Shown piece by piece: positions 34,200-45,589 of a stretch of DNA of 64,000 nt (positions are counted from its first letter, which is position 1; the number at the start of each line of letters is the position of its first letter). The DNA is from Linum tenue. Lineage: Eukaryota; Streptophyta; Magnoliopsida; Malpighiales; Linaceae. The notes below the pieces were generated by a model. It did no database searches, was not told the origin of the DNA, and was given only the letters and a program-made list of their open reading frames with translations. The position numbers were made by a program, and so were the translations under genes. The stretch spans positions 51,914,066 through 51,978,065 of the forward strand of contig CAMGYJ010000006.1 of the NCBI GenBank assembly GCA_946122785.1, written 5' to 3'.

Positions 34200-35235
34200 G
34201 TTCTCAGCTAGTCCATAATCAACAGCCCTCACCGATCACTACAGGTCACTTGAGGTCAACCCGACCACCCTGGAATCAATCACCCCGAGTCACCTAAGCC
34301 ACCCTAGTGGTCATTCCGGTCACCCCGGGGTCAATCACCTTGAGGTCACCTTGGGGTCACCACGACCACCTCGGGGTCAATTACCTCGACTCACCTAGCC
34401 TACCCCGGGGTCAATCACCCTGGGTCACCTTGAGGTCACTCCGGCCACCTCGGGGTCAATCAACCTGGGTCACTCCGGCCACCCCGGGGACAATTACCTC
34501 GGGTCACTCCATCTACCCCGAGGTCAATTACCTTGGGTCACCTAGCCCACCTCGGGGTCACTCCGACCACCCGGGGTCAATCACCCTTGGTCATCTTGGG
34601 GTCACTCCAGCTACCCCGAGGTCAATCACTTTGGGTCACCTTAGGGTTACTCCGGCCACACCGGGGTCAATTACCTTGGGTCACCTAGCCCACCCCGGGG
34701 TCAATTACCCTGGGTCACCTTTGGGTCACTCCGGCCACCCTGGAGTCAATTACCTCGGGTCACCTCGGCCACCTCGAGTCACTTTGGTCACCCCGTGGTC
34801 AACTACCCCGGGTCACCTCGACCACTTTGGGGCCCACCCCAGGGCACCTAGACCTTTAGCCACGTACCCCCGCAACGTGTCCTCTCTCCACACCACCAAG
34901 CTTGTGAAGGAGACACGTACTCCCTTCATGTTCGCTTGGATGCCTCTATAAAAAGCTAGTTCGTCTCTAGATTGAGAGAAGCAAAAACCCACATGCCTAG
35001 ACTTGTGAACTCTCGCTATGAGTAGCGCAAATATTCATTCTCAACTCCATTACCTCATCTTTCTTTTCGAGGTCATATTCCTCTCCACTCAACCCACTTG
35101 CTAACTTGAGCGTATGAGAGTGTCCCTGTCGAGATCGGCCGACATACCTTTTTTGCAAGAGGCGACCGAAGCTAACATCATGAGAGAAGTTCGAGGTGAA
35201 ATGTGGCCGTCGATCGACTCTAATGCCCAACGTAA
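34200..35235 (+). repeat. Tat-lineage LTR fragment
   Basis: CCTCTATAAAAAGCTAG (TATA at 34945) is followed by CTTGAGCGTATGAGAGTGTCC and CGGCCGACATACCTTTTTTGCA (about 35105-35158). The ACTTGAGCGT(C/A)GGAGxG...TTTTGCAGG phrase is a hallmark of Tat/Ogre/Retand LTRs. No adjoining primer site or coding region is visible, so it is a solo or truncated LTR ending at an A-run at 35235. Confidence 0.6.
34236..34860. repeat. Minisatellite of GGTCA/CCCCGGGGTCAAT units
   Basis: Degenerate tandem array, about 600 bp, of units of roughly 50-60 bp built from GGTCACC, CACCCCGGGGTCAATTACC and TTGGGTCACCT. It lies in the U3 of the Tat-like LTR. It makes a repetitive reading frame (GHPGVNYLGSP units) that I do not consider a gene. 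Confidence 0.85.
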
Positions 35236-35752
35236 AAAAAAAAAAAAAAAAACTCAACGTCGACTATAACCCCGACATAAATAATATCAATTACAATTTT
35301 TTGCCAAATGACTCGTTTGTCAATAAAAAACAAAGCTAATCATTTACAAATGACTAGTTTTTTCGTCACTACTTTTCACCAAATGACTCGGGCAAAACCA
35401 TGACTCGTGTAAATATAGCATGCAAACGCTATAACTGTCTGGCATCTCCCCTAGTCCCCACTAGAAAACGGCATCCTGGCTAACGATTTTCGGCAGGACG
35501 AGCTCGTTGCTCATTCTACATTGTGGGACCAAAGGAAATACGAACGCAGTTTTCACGACGATGCACTTGTCCAGCTTCTGCATCAAGTATCTCTACAAGA
35601 GGTCCGTGGCGAAGCTAACGCAATATAAAATAATGGCTTTGTATAACAACAATGGCGAAAGATACAAATGTGAGTATTGACCCACACAATACAGTATGTC
35701 AAAATTGGCTTTGTATACTCTTTCTTTCTGTTCTCTCCCTATATATTAGCAA

Positions 35753-38700
35753 TCAAAATGTAGACACGAGACCTATACCTAGCTCCTCCGCCAGCTCATC
35801 CCAAACCGGAACCAGTGTCAGCACCACTAGGAAAATTGCCGTCATAACAGCAGCTTGTCTCCAAGTTCCAACCTCCGTCACGTCGTTTAAGCATGGCTTC
35901 TCCGGCGCCCTCTGAAAGCACATACACCACCATTAATAGATCGATAACGTCGTTGTAAAACGGCAAAGACTTTATTTGCCTAGCAGTTTCTTGGTGTTAC
36001 CTGACATATCAACACGTACAGGCCCCAGGGGAGTGATAATGGACCACCAAGCTTTGAAGGGAAGGAAAACAGAAGACGAGATTCCAATGTCAGCACCATA
36101 TGTTGACTGATGTAGTAGTAACATTGTTTCACAATTGAGACCTGTATAACTGACACATGCTTTGTAATCAAATGAAAATTTCACCATGATGATTTTGGCT
36201 TACCACTCCCAGACCAAGAAATGCGTATGTGGTCAACCCAAATCCAATAAGAGCACTTTTCCCGAAAGCACCCTGTAAAATGAGTTCAAGTTATGGGGCT
36301 AGGATTCTTCTACTCTACTTGGTGAAGAGAGAATCTAGAAGTTACCTGGACTGCTCTTCCACCATCAAGGCTTCCTACTGGCAGTAGATTAAAAGCTGTT
36401 GTAGTTAAGCCACACCTAATAAGAGAACGATTCGTGCAGTAAGTTAAAAGATATTTTATGGTTTTTCAAGAAAACGTATTCGAGAGTCTTTACCAGCCAG
36501 CAATCACAAGAGGATGGATAGAAACTGTTGCAGCATGCATTGCTCTGCATTTTCATAACATCAATTTGTATGAATCAGAGTCTCAAGGTGACTTTCAATA
36601 TTATTTTTCTGTTGATCATCAAGGATAAAAGGCTCAGGGATTTGTCTGGGAGGGACATACGCATAACCAAGGGTAGCTCTGCTGATTAACCCGAGAAGTA
36701 AAGAGCCCTGGAACAGCATACTAGGAACCTGTATCAAGTCTTCAGTAGCAGCAGGATTTGATGAAAGCAGCAGGCCGACGATGAACATGGAGAAAGAGAG
36801 AATAGCACCGGCAAATGGACCAGCTAACGAAATGTCAACTTTTGTACTCCGATCAGGAAGGATAGATTTGAACTACAATGACCACAGAAATCAGTGAGTG
36901 GCGACATAGTAATCATTTTACTTAAACTTGTGATGTCCCGCTAATGATTACATGCTCTCACCAAATTATTGCTTCTACTAAAGTATATATCTTTCACTTC
37001 CCACAGAAAAGGTTGCTAACAATGTACCTGAGTTATTGCACCAAAACTTCCAAGTGTAATGTTGGGGATGAAGAATGGAATGCTGAGTTTCACTTTTTTA
37101 GGGAAAGCAGCAATAAAATGCCCAAGTTCCTGCAAAACCCAAACAAAGAACTAATTGTTGAATTTGTCCAAAAAACTAAGTTTCCTGCAAAACGCCAAGT
37201 TTATATAACAAGTAAAATCCTGAACCAAAAACTAAGGTTGGAATTTGTCCGAGAAATGGCTATTCCATGAGATTAAATGAAAGTGAGAAAAAAACAACTA
37301 CAGATGCCACCAAGTTTATTATACCTCTCACTGGACTCTTGACCCAAAACAAGGGCATGCTATACTACTAACGAATTCAATATTTACATTATGCTGCTTG
37401 ATTACAAAGGATGGTATCTAGGGGTAGAAAATTCAGTTGCTTTCACAGGGCTTTCTCTAAGTTATTAGTTTTTCCCTTCTTCTGGCGGTTGATTGACTTC
37501 ATATGTTCAGTCGTGAAAAGGCAGCAGTTATCTACCAACCTAGCATATCAAGCGTAGCACCAGTTCTTGTCCCATGTATGAAAGTAGCAGGGGCTAAAGC
37601 AAATAACACTACCTACACACATTAGGTGGCCTACACGAGATATAAAAAAAGTTTCATACTGCATCAGCATAGTACAATAAACCACGTGCAGCTTCAAATA
37701 GTCAAATATCAATAAGGAGGTTCCTCACATGAAATAGCAGAATTCCTAAGATACCATAGGCTAACGGCAAAGCAGAATCCACAAACGGGAAAAGCAGCTG
37801 CATATCTGGTGGTTCAACGGCATTTGGATCGGTAAAATACTTCACCACTTCTGGAGGAAGGCGATTGATCTGTTGTTGGAGCAAAATGCAATAATCATGC
37901 AAAAGAGGGAATTAAATAACGGATAAGAGAAAGGCAGCTAAGAAGATGGAAATCCTAGGTCAAGTTGTCATGTGCGCAAAGTATACACAACCAAATAGCT
38001 AACCTGAGATGCAATTCCTAACTCGACAGAAGAACCAACTGTTAAAAGGAATAACAGCATAGCAATCACATATTGCCAAAGTGTGGTTGGCCCTGGCTCG
38101 GACACCTCCTTTCTTAACAAACCGAAACTAACTCGTGGACCACCACGAGGATCTGCTCCTTCTGCATTGGGTTCTTCCACCATGAAAAGGTTGTATTTAT
38201 CACCCGTAATCTCTGCTAGCTGATTCTGAAGTTTAGCAAACACGTCTTCTCTTGCCCCCCTTAAATTCCCAAGGAAAAGAACGCCCTCACCAAGGTCTCC
38301 AAATATTTCTTCCTTAGTAACCCAAAAGGTTGAGTACCCGAAAAGCTTGTCCTTTATTAGCTTGACATCAGATGGATCGACCTTCTCGGGTCCTAGAAGC
38401 TCAAGCAATTTGAAAGAGTCCACTTGGAAATTACTGTAAGCTGGTCCAAGAGAAGATATAGTTGGTGGCTGAACAAACAAACAAACAGAACGCATCAATG
38501 ATCAACATCTCATTGTTACAGATAAATAGTGCTTGACATATGCATTTGTAAAATGAGAATCTAGAAAAAAATTGTTAACTGTACAAGCTTATTCCTTAGA
38601 AGAATTGCAATAAGTAACCAAGTCCAACATAACCATTGCCAAAAACATAATTCTCCTGGAAAGACTAGATAAATTCGATGCCAGCAAGTCTTAGACCTCC

Positions 38701-39293
38701 ATTACCACAAATTGCTGAGCTCTAAATGCTTTGTCCAAGCATAGCGAAAACGAATTCTTTTACTGAATCTTTCAGTCCTTCCATTAAGCAAGCAAAATTT
38801 TAGCCCAAGCAAATACAGCTAGCACTAAGAAAATAATTGCTCTGGTAGAGGACAGGATAGAGATATATAGAGAGGGAGGGGGTACCTTTGATGAAATAGA
38901 GGCAGGAGAATTGTCAGAACCAAATTCATTATCCTCGGCAGTTCTCTCCCCATTGTCTTCAGGGGATGCTGTTGCTACACTAGAATCTTGCCCACCCATT
39001 TCACTGCTTTCCACTTCTTTGCTACCGTCATTACTGTTAACACCATCCCTATCGTTATTCTCACCAAAGCACCAGACTTTAGTAGAATTCTTCCGAAACG
39101 TAATATACTCCCTCTTGTTGCTGAACATTCTTCCTCCGCACAGATGACAAGAACCTGAACCTGATTTCTTCCTATACGAATCGAACCCTCGAACCCGCTC
39201 CCGGAAATTGTCATCAAAGTGACCCGAACGAAGCCTGAAATTCGGAGTGCTAAAGCTGTAGCTCGCCAGCGTTCCCATCATAAATCCGCCCAA
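35753..39293 (-). CDS. EGY1: Chloroplast site-2 metalloprotease EGY1
   Basis: Membrane-embedded zinc protease needed for chloroplast and thylakoid development; the Arabidopsis mutant is yellow-green with altered gravitropism. Ten exons (minus strand): 39293-38886, 38468-38004, 37869-37729, 37129-37028, 36872-36661, 36544-36494, 36415-36346, 36272-36204, 36051-36001, 35911-35753. They join to 1728 nt and 575 residues (Arabidopsis 548) with GT-AG introns. Residues 1-~65 look like a transit peptide and ~75-135 are acidic. GNLRG is at 203-207; the zinc motif HELGH is 338-342, split by the exon 3/4 boundary; the third ligand motif is N469 with LDGG at 476-479. Several hydrophobic segments follow residue 266. 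The C terminus ELGIGLVSTF matches Arabidopsis. Start: Met1 at 39293; Met6 (MGTLASYSF) aligns with the Arabidopsis start and could be used instead. Confidence 0.96.
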
Positions 39294-39975
39294 CGGAAAG
39301 GCTTTAGCTCTTCAGCTTTGCTTTCTTTTAGAAAGTGGCTGGCGATGAACCAGTGAGGAACAATACAGTACGGTGGATTACAAGATTTTTGGGTTTCGGA
39401 AAGTGGGGTGGGGTGCTATTCCAATTTCCTCAATTCAACCCGGATTATCGGGTATATATAATATATTTTCTTCATTTTCAAAGACTTCAAACTTTTTTTA
39501 GTGACTATTTATTAGCCAAATTTTTTTCGAATTATTTTTTATTAACAAAATTTATCGAAATATTAATAATTAGGTAAATGTTAATTTTTAGTTAGCAATT
39601 TTGTTAGTAATATTAATTTTGCAACATGATACTGACCCGGAAGAGACACATGAAGGTCAACATTCCACAATTCTAGTATTTTAACTAAGAAAAGAGTCAC
39701 AAAATTATTAAAGATAAAGTACAAATGACTAATATTTTTATGCATTACGAAAAATTTGGCTAATTAATAATATTTTAATAGATTTGGATAATATAAAAAC
39801 ATTTAAAAAAGATTTGGATAAAATATAGACATTACCTTTTTTTAAAAAAGAATTCAGTTCTTTTAGTTAGACAATCTCCAACAATAAAAGTTGAAAATTA
39901 CTAGAATATCAAATGATTTTGGCATGTTTTGCCCCCAAAAGTGGATTTTGCTATAATAAAGAGTTCCAATGTTTT
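39294..39975. other. EGY1 upstream region, AT-rich, no gene
   Basis: A TATATATA-like tract at about 39450-39465 (minus strand TATATATAC) may be the EGY1 TATA region, 160 bp from the start codon. 39480-39970 is over 70% A+T with no coding signal. Confidence 0.5.
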
Positions 39976-41990
39976 TTATTTATCGAAACTTGTATTAGAT
40001 TTTAGGGCTAATACCACTGGAAATACCATCCTATAGAGAAAGTGTCATTTATATGACGTACTTTCAATAAACACAAAAATATTCCAACGTATTAGGGATA
40101 TGTGTTATTTGTGTTACGCGAATTTCTGTTGACCGTTAGAATTGACGGTTGACCTGACGGTGGTCAACTTATATTTGACTATTGCTTATGTGGCGCTTAG
40201 GTGTCGCCAGCATATGTGCCACGTAAGAAATTACTAATTAAAAAATATTAATTTTATTTCAAAAATAAATAAATTAATATTATTAATTTATTTTTTAATA
40301 CTTTTTTCTAAATACTCTTTCTCTCTTTGACAAAAAAAAACTCTTTCTCTCGCTGCCGCCGACATCATGCCTCATCGACGGAGTCCGGCCGCCAGAGACA
40401 AAGTCACATCGCAGCGGGCAACCAAGGCCAAAGCTCTGGTTGACTCAAATCAGACATCCCTCTCTATCGTGAAAGAAGGGAGCTTCGGCCGGCAATCAGT
40501 CCACCCGCTTGACCATGCTTCGCGTAGAAGAAGAAGACCAAGAAGTTCGAGGAATCGATGGCAGTCGATTCGCATACCCCAATGTCGAGAAGGACTAAAG
40601 CCCAGAAAACCTCAACGTTGAGCAATTTTTCTTTTCCCATAGCAAAACCTCCTCTCAATCTCATCTCAAAGTCGTAGTCCTGTGATTCACAGATCTGAAA
40701 TCATCTAGCTCCAGATCCCTAGCCATTGTCGAACACCCGCCTCTTCATCGCACAGGTAAACAGAGCAGCAGCGACGACGATGCGATAAATGCAACCACCG
40801 TCACGGATTGCCCGAGAGGGGACACCGGCTGCGGCAGGATGCTTGCGACGGGAAAGGAGAGTTGAAGAAGGGAGATTGTGCCCTCCTTCTGTCATCTTCT
40901 TCGCCGTTCATCAACTGCATGTCGACCTCACCAGCAATTAGGTATTGTGAGGCATCGATGGGATTGAAATCGCGGATGTGGCTGAATATTGCTTCAATGG
41001 AATCAAAATCGTGGGTGGGGGAGTGGCGGACGGGAAGAATGGGGAGTCGGGATTGGTGGTGGTTGGGGTTCTGGCGTTGGAAAATAGAGCTTGGCTGGGG
41101 GCGAAGGTTGAGGCAGAGAAGAAGGGGAAGGTGCGGAAGGGAGTGCGACGAGCGGGAAGAAGTACTGGCGGAGGCCGCGACGGACGGGGAAGGCGATATA
41201 GTATTGGGTTTTTGAGAGAGACAGAAGCAGAGGTGCCGAAGGGGAGAGATGGAGAGATAGTGAGATGCGAAATTCCTTTTTCCTTTTTCCACTTTTGACT
41301 TTATTTTATTTTTTTACATTTATTTTTATTAAAATTGCCACATCATTGCTGATTGTATTTTCTGTTAACCACTAACAGAAAACTTAACGGTTAGTATATA
41401 ATTGTCATATTGTAAGTTATCGTAATATAAATGACACTTTCTCTAAAGGATGGTATTTCTAGTGATATTAGCCCTAGATTTTATCAACCTGAAATTTTGG
41501 TTACACGGTCCACCTCAAACTGGTCAATCAAAAAAACTGGCAGCCAATCAACCCACACAATACATTCATTCCATCTCATTCTCGAGTGCACTAGAAGGTG
41601 TGCTACTTCATTGCTCGTCAGGGGGGAATACCGCCAAGAGCTATGACCCATGTCTCATAGTAACCATCAAATGTTGTGAAAGATAACACCAACATCAGTA
41701 TGAATGTTCGCGGCATGGTCCAGCTTTTGAATAAGGCTCAAATAGTCCAATTCCAAAATCGGATTCACGTAGTGTTCCTGAAAGGCGATCTGGATGCCCA
41801 GCTCGGCCGCAAGGGGCTCAGCCTCCTCGGCCTCCCTCTGTCCATGAATTTTCTTCGCTGCTGCTAACAAGAATCACCCTTGGTCATCTCTAATCGCCAC
41901 CCCAAGTCTGATGCCTCCATCTTCATGAAAGCCACCATTCGTATTAACCAGGACCCGACCACCAATTCGGCTCGATATACTTTAAAAAAC
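39976..41990 (-). mobile_element. LINE 3' fragment, split by a MULE
   Basis: On the minus strand 41990-41484 encodes an RNase H-like C terminus (LGVAIRDDQG, stop, FLLAAAKKIHGQREAEEAEP, NPILELDYLSLIQKL, then EVAHLLVHSRMRWNE and VDWLPVFLIDQFEVD). The tail GGTTGATAAAATCTA breaks at 41475 and resumes at 40004 as ATACAAGTTTCGATAAAT, ending in AAAAAAC at about 39976. That is a normal LINE 3' UTR when the MULE is removed. At least one TGA stop is present, so the copy is dead. Confidence 0.8.
40005..41474. mobile_element. Mutator-like element, 1470 bp, probable Pack-MULE
   Basis: A perfect 9-bp target duplication TAGATTTTA flanks it (39996-40004 and 41475-41483). Ends are inverted: GGGCTAATACCACTGGAAAT at the left and GGGCTAATATCACTAGAAAT as complement of the right, with similarity continuing for over 50 bp. 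The interior (40350-41240) is GC-rich unlike the AT-rich ends and contains gene-like frames in both directions (minus 41292-40801, 163 codons, Ser/Pro-rich; plus 40367-40621). I cannot name a source gene. No transposase. Confidence 0.85.
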
Positions 41991-42189
41991 GCAATGGCTG
42001 AACTGGCCGGCCGGTTAACAATTCAAACGGTCAGCTGGCAAAACCGTTCAACCCGGTCAGCCGGTTCTCATCGGGAAAAGATAGTATAACAACAGTCTGT
42101 ATGTTGTTACGGTACCAACAACAATCATTAAGGATAAAAAGGTAATTTCATATAAAAACAAAATAAAATTAAAATCTTCTGCATCGCTA

Positions 42190-42660
42190 ATTCCCGATGC
42201 TCCAATTTTGCGTTCCCAGATCTGGGTTTTCTCCGTCTCCGCCCAGCTTTTTTCCTCCGCCTCTCTTTCCTCCTCTATTCCGGCGCCGATCAACCTCCAC
42301 ACGAGCCTTCCACCGACGATCAAGAGTATATCGGCGCCCGATTCCCCTCCTCTGCCGCTGGCGCTCTTCACCGCAGATCCCGCAGCCGCCGCGATCACAA
42401 TTTTCCCTTCTCTGTTCCAGCGCCGATCAACCTCCACACGAGCCTTCCACCGACGATCAAGAGTACATCGGCCCCCTATTCTCCTCCTCCGACGCTGGCG
42501 CTCTTCCCCGCCGATCCCGCAGCCGCCGCGATCTTGACGCGCATGCGGTGGTTTTCGAGGTACTGGTAAAAGGCGGCGGCGAGGAGGCAGGCGACGAGGG
42601 AGAGGGAGTAATCGACCCAAGATTTAGTGATCCTCCGATGAGCAAGAATCAATTACGGTT
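42190..42660 (-). pseudogene. Possible captured gene fragment with one membrane segment
   Basis: A minus-strand frame reads [20 protein letters not shown], then [20 protein letters not shown] and ends at a stop after SASVGGGE. The first part looks like a start region followed by a hydrophobic helix, but there is no ATG in place and no family I recognise. The plus strand is C-rich and 5'-UTR-like. Treat as an unassigned fragment. Confidence 0.3.
42270..42545. repeat. 137-bp tandem duplication
   Basis: CGCCGATCAACCTCCACACG at 42284 recurs at 42421, and similarity extends through GCTCTTC(A/C)CCGC...GCAGCCGCCGCGATC in both units with few changes, giving about two units of 137 bp. Confidence 0.9.
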
Positions 42661-42989
42661 TTTTTTTTGTCCCAATCTTGAGACCAGGTAGTTACCCTTT
42701 TGTTTTATAATTGTAATTGTAAAGGCGGCAATGATGATCATATATAGAATGATTTGTTTTTTTCTCGATGAATCATATAGAACGATTTCTCCCTTGGTTC
42801 CTTCCGTAAAATTGGAGTTTTTGTTCTCTCGAAAATCTCTCATCCAAGAAAGATATTTGGATACTATAAATGAGACTTTATAACGGAGAGAGAGGAAGAA
42901 CAGAGAATGAGAGAGAGGAATGATAACATGATCACTTGAGATCAATTGTTCATAAGATCAACGAAGTTTATCATATTTTTTTGTTTTAT

Positions 42990-43535
42990 GATGTATTAGA
43001 AGTATCCTAATGTAGAACATAAGTATCGTGAAGTAAAACAGAAACACTACAAAGTGAGCCATAAATATTTTTAAAGCACACCAAAAACTTTATTATACAA
43101 ACCATAATTCTCCTAAAACAAACCAAAAACACCACAAAGCACACGAGAAACTTCATAAAACAAACCACAAACACTATAAAACAAACCACAAAAAAGCATA
43201 CCAGAAACCTTCCAATGCATGCCACAAATTCTCGAAAACAAACCAAAAAACCTACAAACCAAACCATAAATATTTTGAAAGCACACCAGAAAACTTATAA
43301 CGCAAACCACAAACACCGTAAAGCAAACCACAAAAGCAAACCAGAAACCTTCTAATACAAACCACAAATATATTAAAACAAACCAGAAACCTCACAATGC
43401 AAACCACAAAATTTTTTAAAGCAAACCAAAAACGTCTTAATGCAAACCACAAACACGATAAAGCAAACCACAAAAGGCATACAAAAATATGAGAAACCAA
43501 ACCATAAATCTCACAATGCAGACCATAACATCCGG
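42990..43535. repeat. Degenerate tandem array, AAACCACAAA-type units
   Basis: Words AAACCACAAA, AACAAACCAGAAACCT and AAAGCA(C/A)ACCA recur roughly every 20-45 bp over about 540 bp. The minus strand gives Trp/Phe/Cys-rich reading frames that reflect the repeat. Composition is reminiscent of the complement of the TTTGTAATGTTTGTA-rich part of the MULE at 11390-12130, but the units are not the same. Confidence 0.7.
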
Positions 43536-43860
43536 TGGTCGTTGGTCGTTGACCGGTCAACGAAGCCGTTGACCGGTCAATGAATTTGACCGGTCAACGA
43601 ATTTCGTTGACCGGTCAATGAATTTGACCGGTCAACGAATTTCGTTGACCAAACTCCGATGACCGTTAGTGACCGAATTCCGACGCCGATAGGCATATTC
43701 CGGTCCCTATGACTAGATTCCGACGCCGGTAAGCATATTCCGACCACGATGAGCATATTCCGGCGACTGTGAGTATATTCCGATGACAAAATAGCATATT
43801 CCGGCGACAAAAAAGCATATTCCAGTAACCGCGACCAGATTCCGGCGACCGAAATTTTGG
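43536..43860. repeat. Cluster of GTTGACCGGTCAAC palindromes and GCATATTCCG units
   Basis: 43550-43650 has five to six copies of the palindrome GTTGACCGGTCAA(C/T) spaced by AATTTCG or GAATTT. 43690-43850 has seven copies of an approximately 20-bp unit GAGCATATTCCGGCGAC with changes. No reading frame of interest. Confidence 0.85.
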
Positions 43861-44151
43861 ACCGAAAATAAAAAAATAATTTTTTAATTTTTTTAATTTT
43901 AATTTTAATTTTAATTTTAATTTTTTTAAAACATATTTTTCATAATGACAATTATACTCCTGCTTTGATTTTACACTAGGTCAACCCAACTAATGAAAAG
44001 TCATCACAATCCTAACTTCCTATTGGTTGGAAACTAGTATTGTTACAATAACAAGAAATATAGTGTTGTCACCGTATCCGCTCCCGTTCTCATCTGTTTG
44101 GCGCCTTATTAAAAGAACTAGCACGGCTTCAGAGAAGCACGCTGGGGTTCA

Positions 44152-44514
44152 GAGCATCTCCATCAATGCAATTGCAAATGCAATTGCATTTGTATTTTTT
44201 ATTTTTAACTTAATTTTTTTGCAATCCACATCACATTCATTTCATTCACCTACATCAATGCAATTAACTTGAAATTGCAAATGTAATTAAATATTATGTT
44301 TAAATTATAAAAAATTAAGTAAAAGAAAAGAAAATAATGTAAAATAAAAAAATCCCCATTTTTTTAGGTTTTTTTTACTTGCATATAGAATTGCATTTGT
44401 TGCAAGTTTGCAAATATGCAATTGGTAGCCACATCAATGCAATTGGTTTTGCAATTGCAAACACCTATGCCATGTCATTTTGCAATTGAGAGTGAAATAC
44501 CAATGTGGATGCTC
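44152..44514. mobile_element. MITE, 363 bp, PIF/Harbinger-like
   Basis: Left end GAGCATCTCCATCAATG and complement of right end GAGCATCCACATTGG. TCA flanks both sides (44149-44151, 44515-44517), a 3-bp duplication as in PIF/Harbinger MITEs although the usual target is TTA/TAA. The body is full of AATGCAATTGCA palindromes. Confidence 0.6.
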
Positions 44515-44649
44515 TCAGAAGCATGTCTCCTCTTTTCTCGGATAATAGCCTTTCCACCTCTTTTATGGTTCACACTCTATTCTGTTTAGCTAGCATTAGG
44601 TTTAAAAAAAAAAAACAAATCCAATCTCTAAAGGGATAGTCCGATAGGG

Positions 44650-44760
44650 TTCGATGCTGCATGGCCTTGAGAATTATGAGGAGACGTTCAAAATTTTCCT
44701 TCCTAGGCCATCTGCATCTCTCAGTGAAATTTTTAGTTCTTATTTTAATTAATTAATTAA
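44650..44760 (+). pseudogene. Possible Ty1/copia gag scrap
   Basis: A short frame reads MLHGLENYEETFKIFLPRPS, then ASLSEIFSSYF, resembling the LLxGLxxxYExF...RP...S..EL block of copia gag (UBN2). Only about 35 residues, so low certainty. Confidence 0.3.
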
Positions 44761-45149
44761 TTATATAGACCAATTATGTTTCTTTCTATAATGTTAACAT
44801 TTCAATATTCTAAACGATACAATTCTAAATTTTGGATTTTAGATTCAAAATGGAAATATATACAAATTTGACTATTGTTTCATGTTATACTTTTCTTTTA
44901 TTGCTTTTATTTTGAAAACAATGTGCATCATGTAATGTTTGAACTTTGGAACTTTAATATTCATGCTTTAAATTGGTTTCATAGTAATGAATTTTATTTT
45001 GAATTCATGGTTTGGTGTGTTTTTGTGTTTCGTACTTATAATACTATTATTTACAAGGCATCGATTCGTTAACGATTTTTAACGGTCTAATACCAGTTAA
45101 ATCAATTAATTACGAGCCGCTAACAATAACAGTTCATTCTTCGATTAGG

Positions 45150-45585
45150 TTTTGACAACATTGGTATTAAATTTACTCCTTCCAATGCCAGATCGTTTCC
45201 AATGCATAGGTTCTAAGCTAGTTGGTGGTGGGGGACCTCTTTTCCTGGTTAGCCTTGTAATCTTCCAAAAAATGATGGCTTTGCATAGCTATCTTGTGTT
45301 CCGACAATCTAACTCCATTAAACATATGAGCATTACATTCTTTCCAGAGGAACCAAAGTATGACACACCAAAATTAAACCACAGCATCCTCCAGGGTGGC
45401 CAAAACACCTCGGACCCAGCCATAACAATCCTCGTCAACTCTGCAGTCAAAGCACATTACTATCTCTGTTTGCCGCCATATTATTTTCACCCAATCAAAT
45501 TTACAGGAAAAGTGAATTTGGGTCTCACGCATGTCATAGAACGGGCATTTGTCACCCCATTTCTTTCTCCCCGAACTTACACATT
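45150..45585 (-). pseudogene. LINE zinc-binding RT (zf-RVT) fragment
   Basis: The minus strand reads CPFYDMRETQIHFFCKFDW, VKIIWRQTEIVMCFDCRV and, after a stop, FWCVILWFLWKE. This is the C-P-x(3)-E-x-H-x-F-x-C pattern and the WxxWK(E/A)xN segment found between RT and RNase H in plant LINEs. The plus-strand open frame over the same interval is its antisense shadow. Confidence 0.65.
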
Positions 45586-45589
45586 CCTA

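Noticed and set aside
34307..34951. 214-codon frame with GHPGVNYLGSP repeats
   Set aside because: It is the translation of a degenerate non-coding minisatellite; unit lengths vary and the composition has no protein-like conservation.
42057..42620. 187-codon minus-strand Arg-rich frame
   Set aside because: Low-complexity frame across the 137-bp duplication and flanking AT-rich sequence; no start or domain support.
43536..43860. Regularly spaced short repeats reminiscent of a CRISPR array
   Set aside because: Nuclear plant DNA, spacers are not unique, no cas genes; the units are a degenerate tandem repeat.
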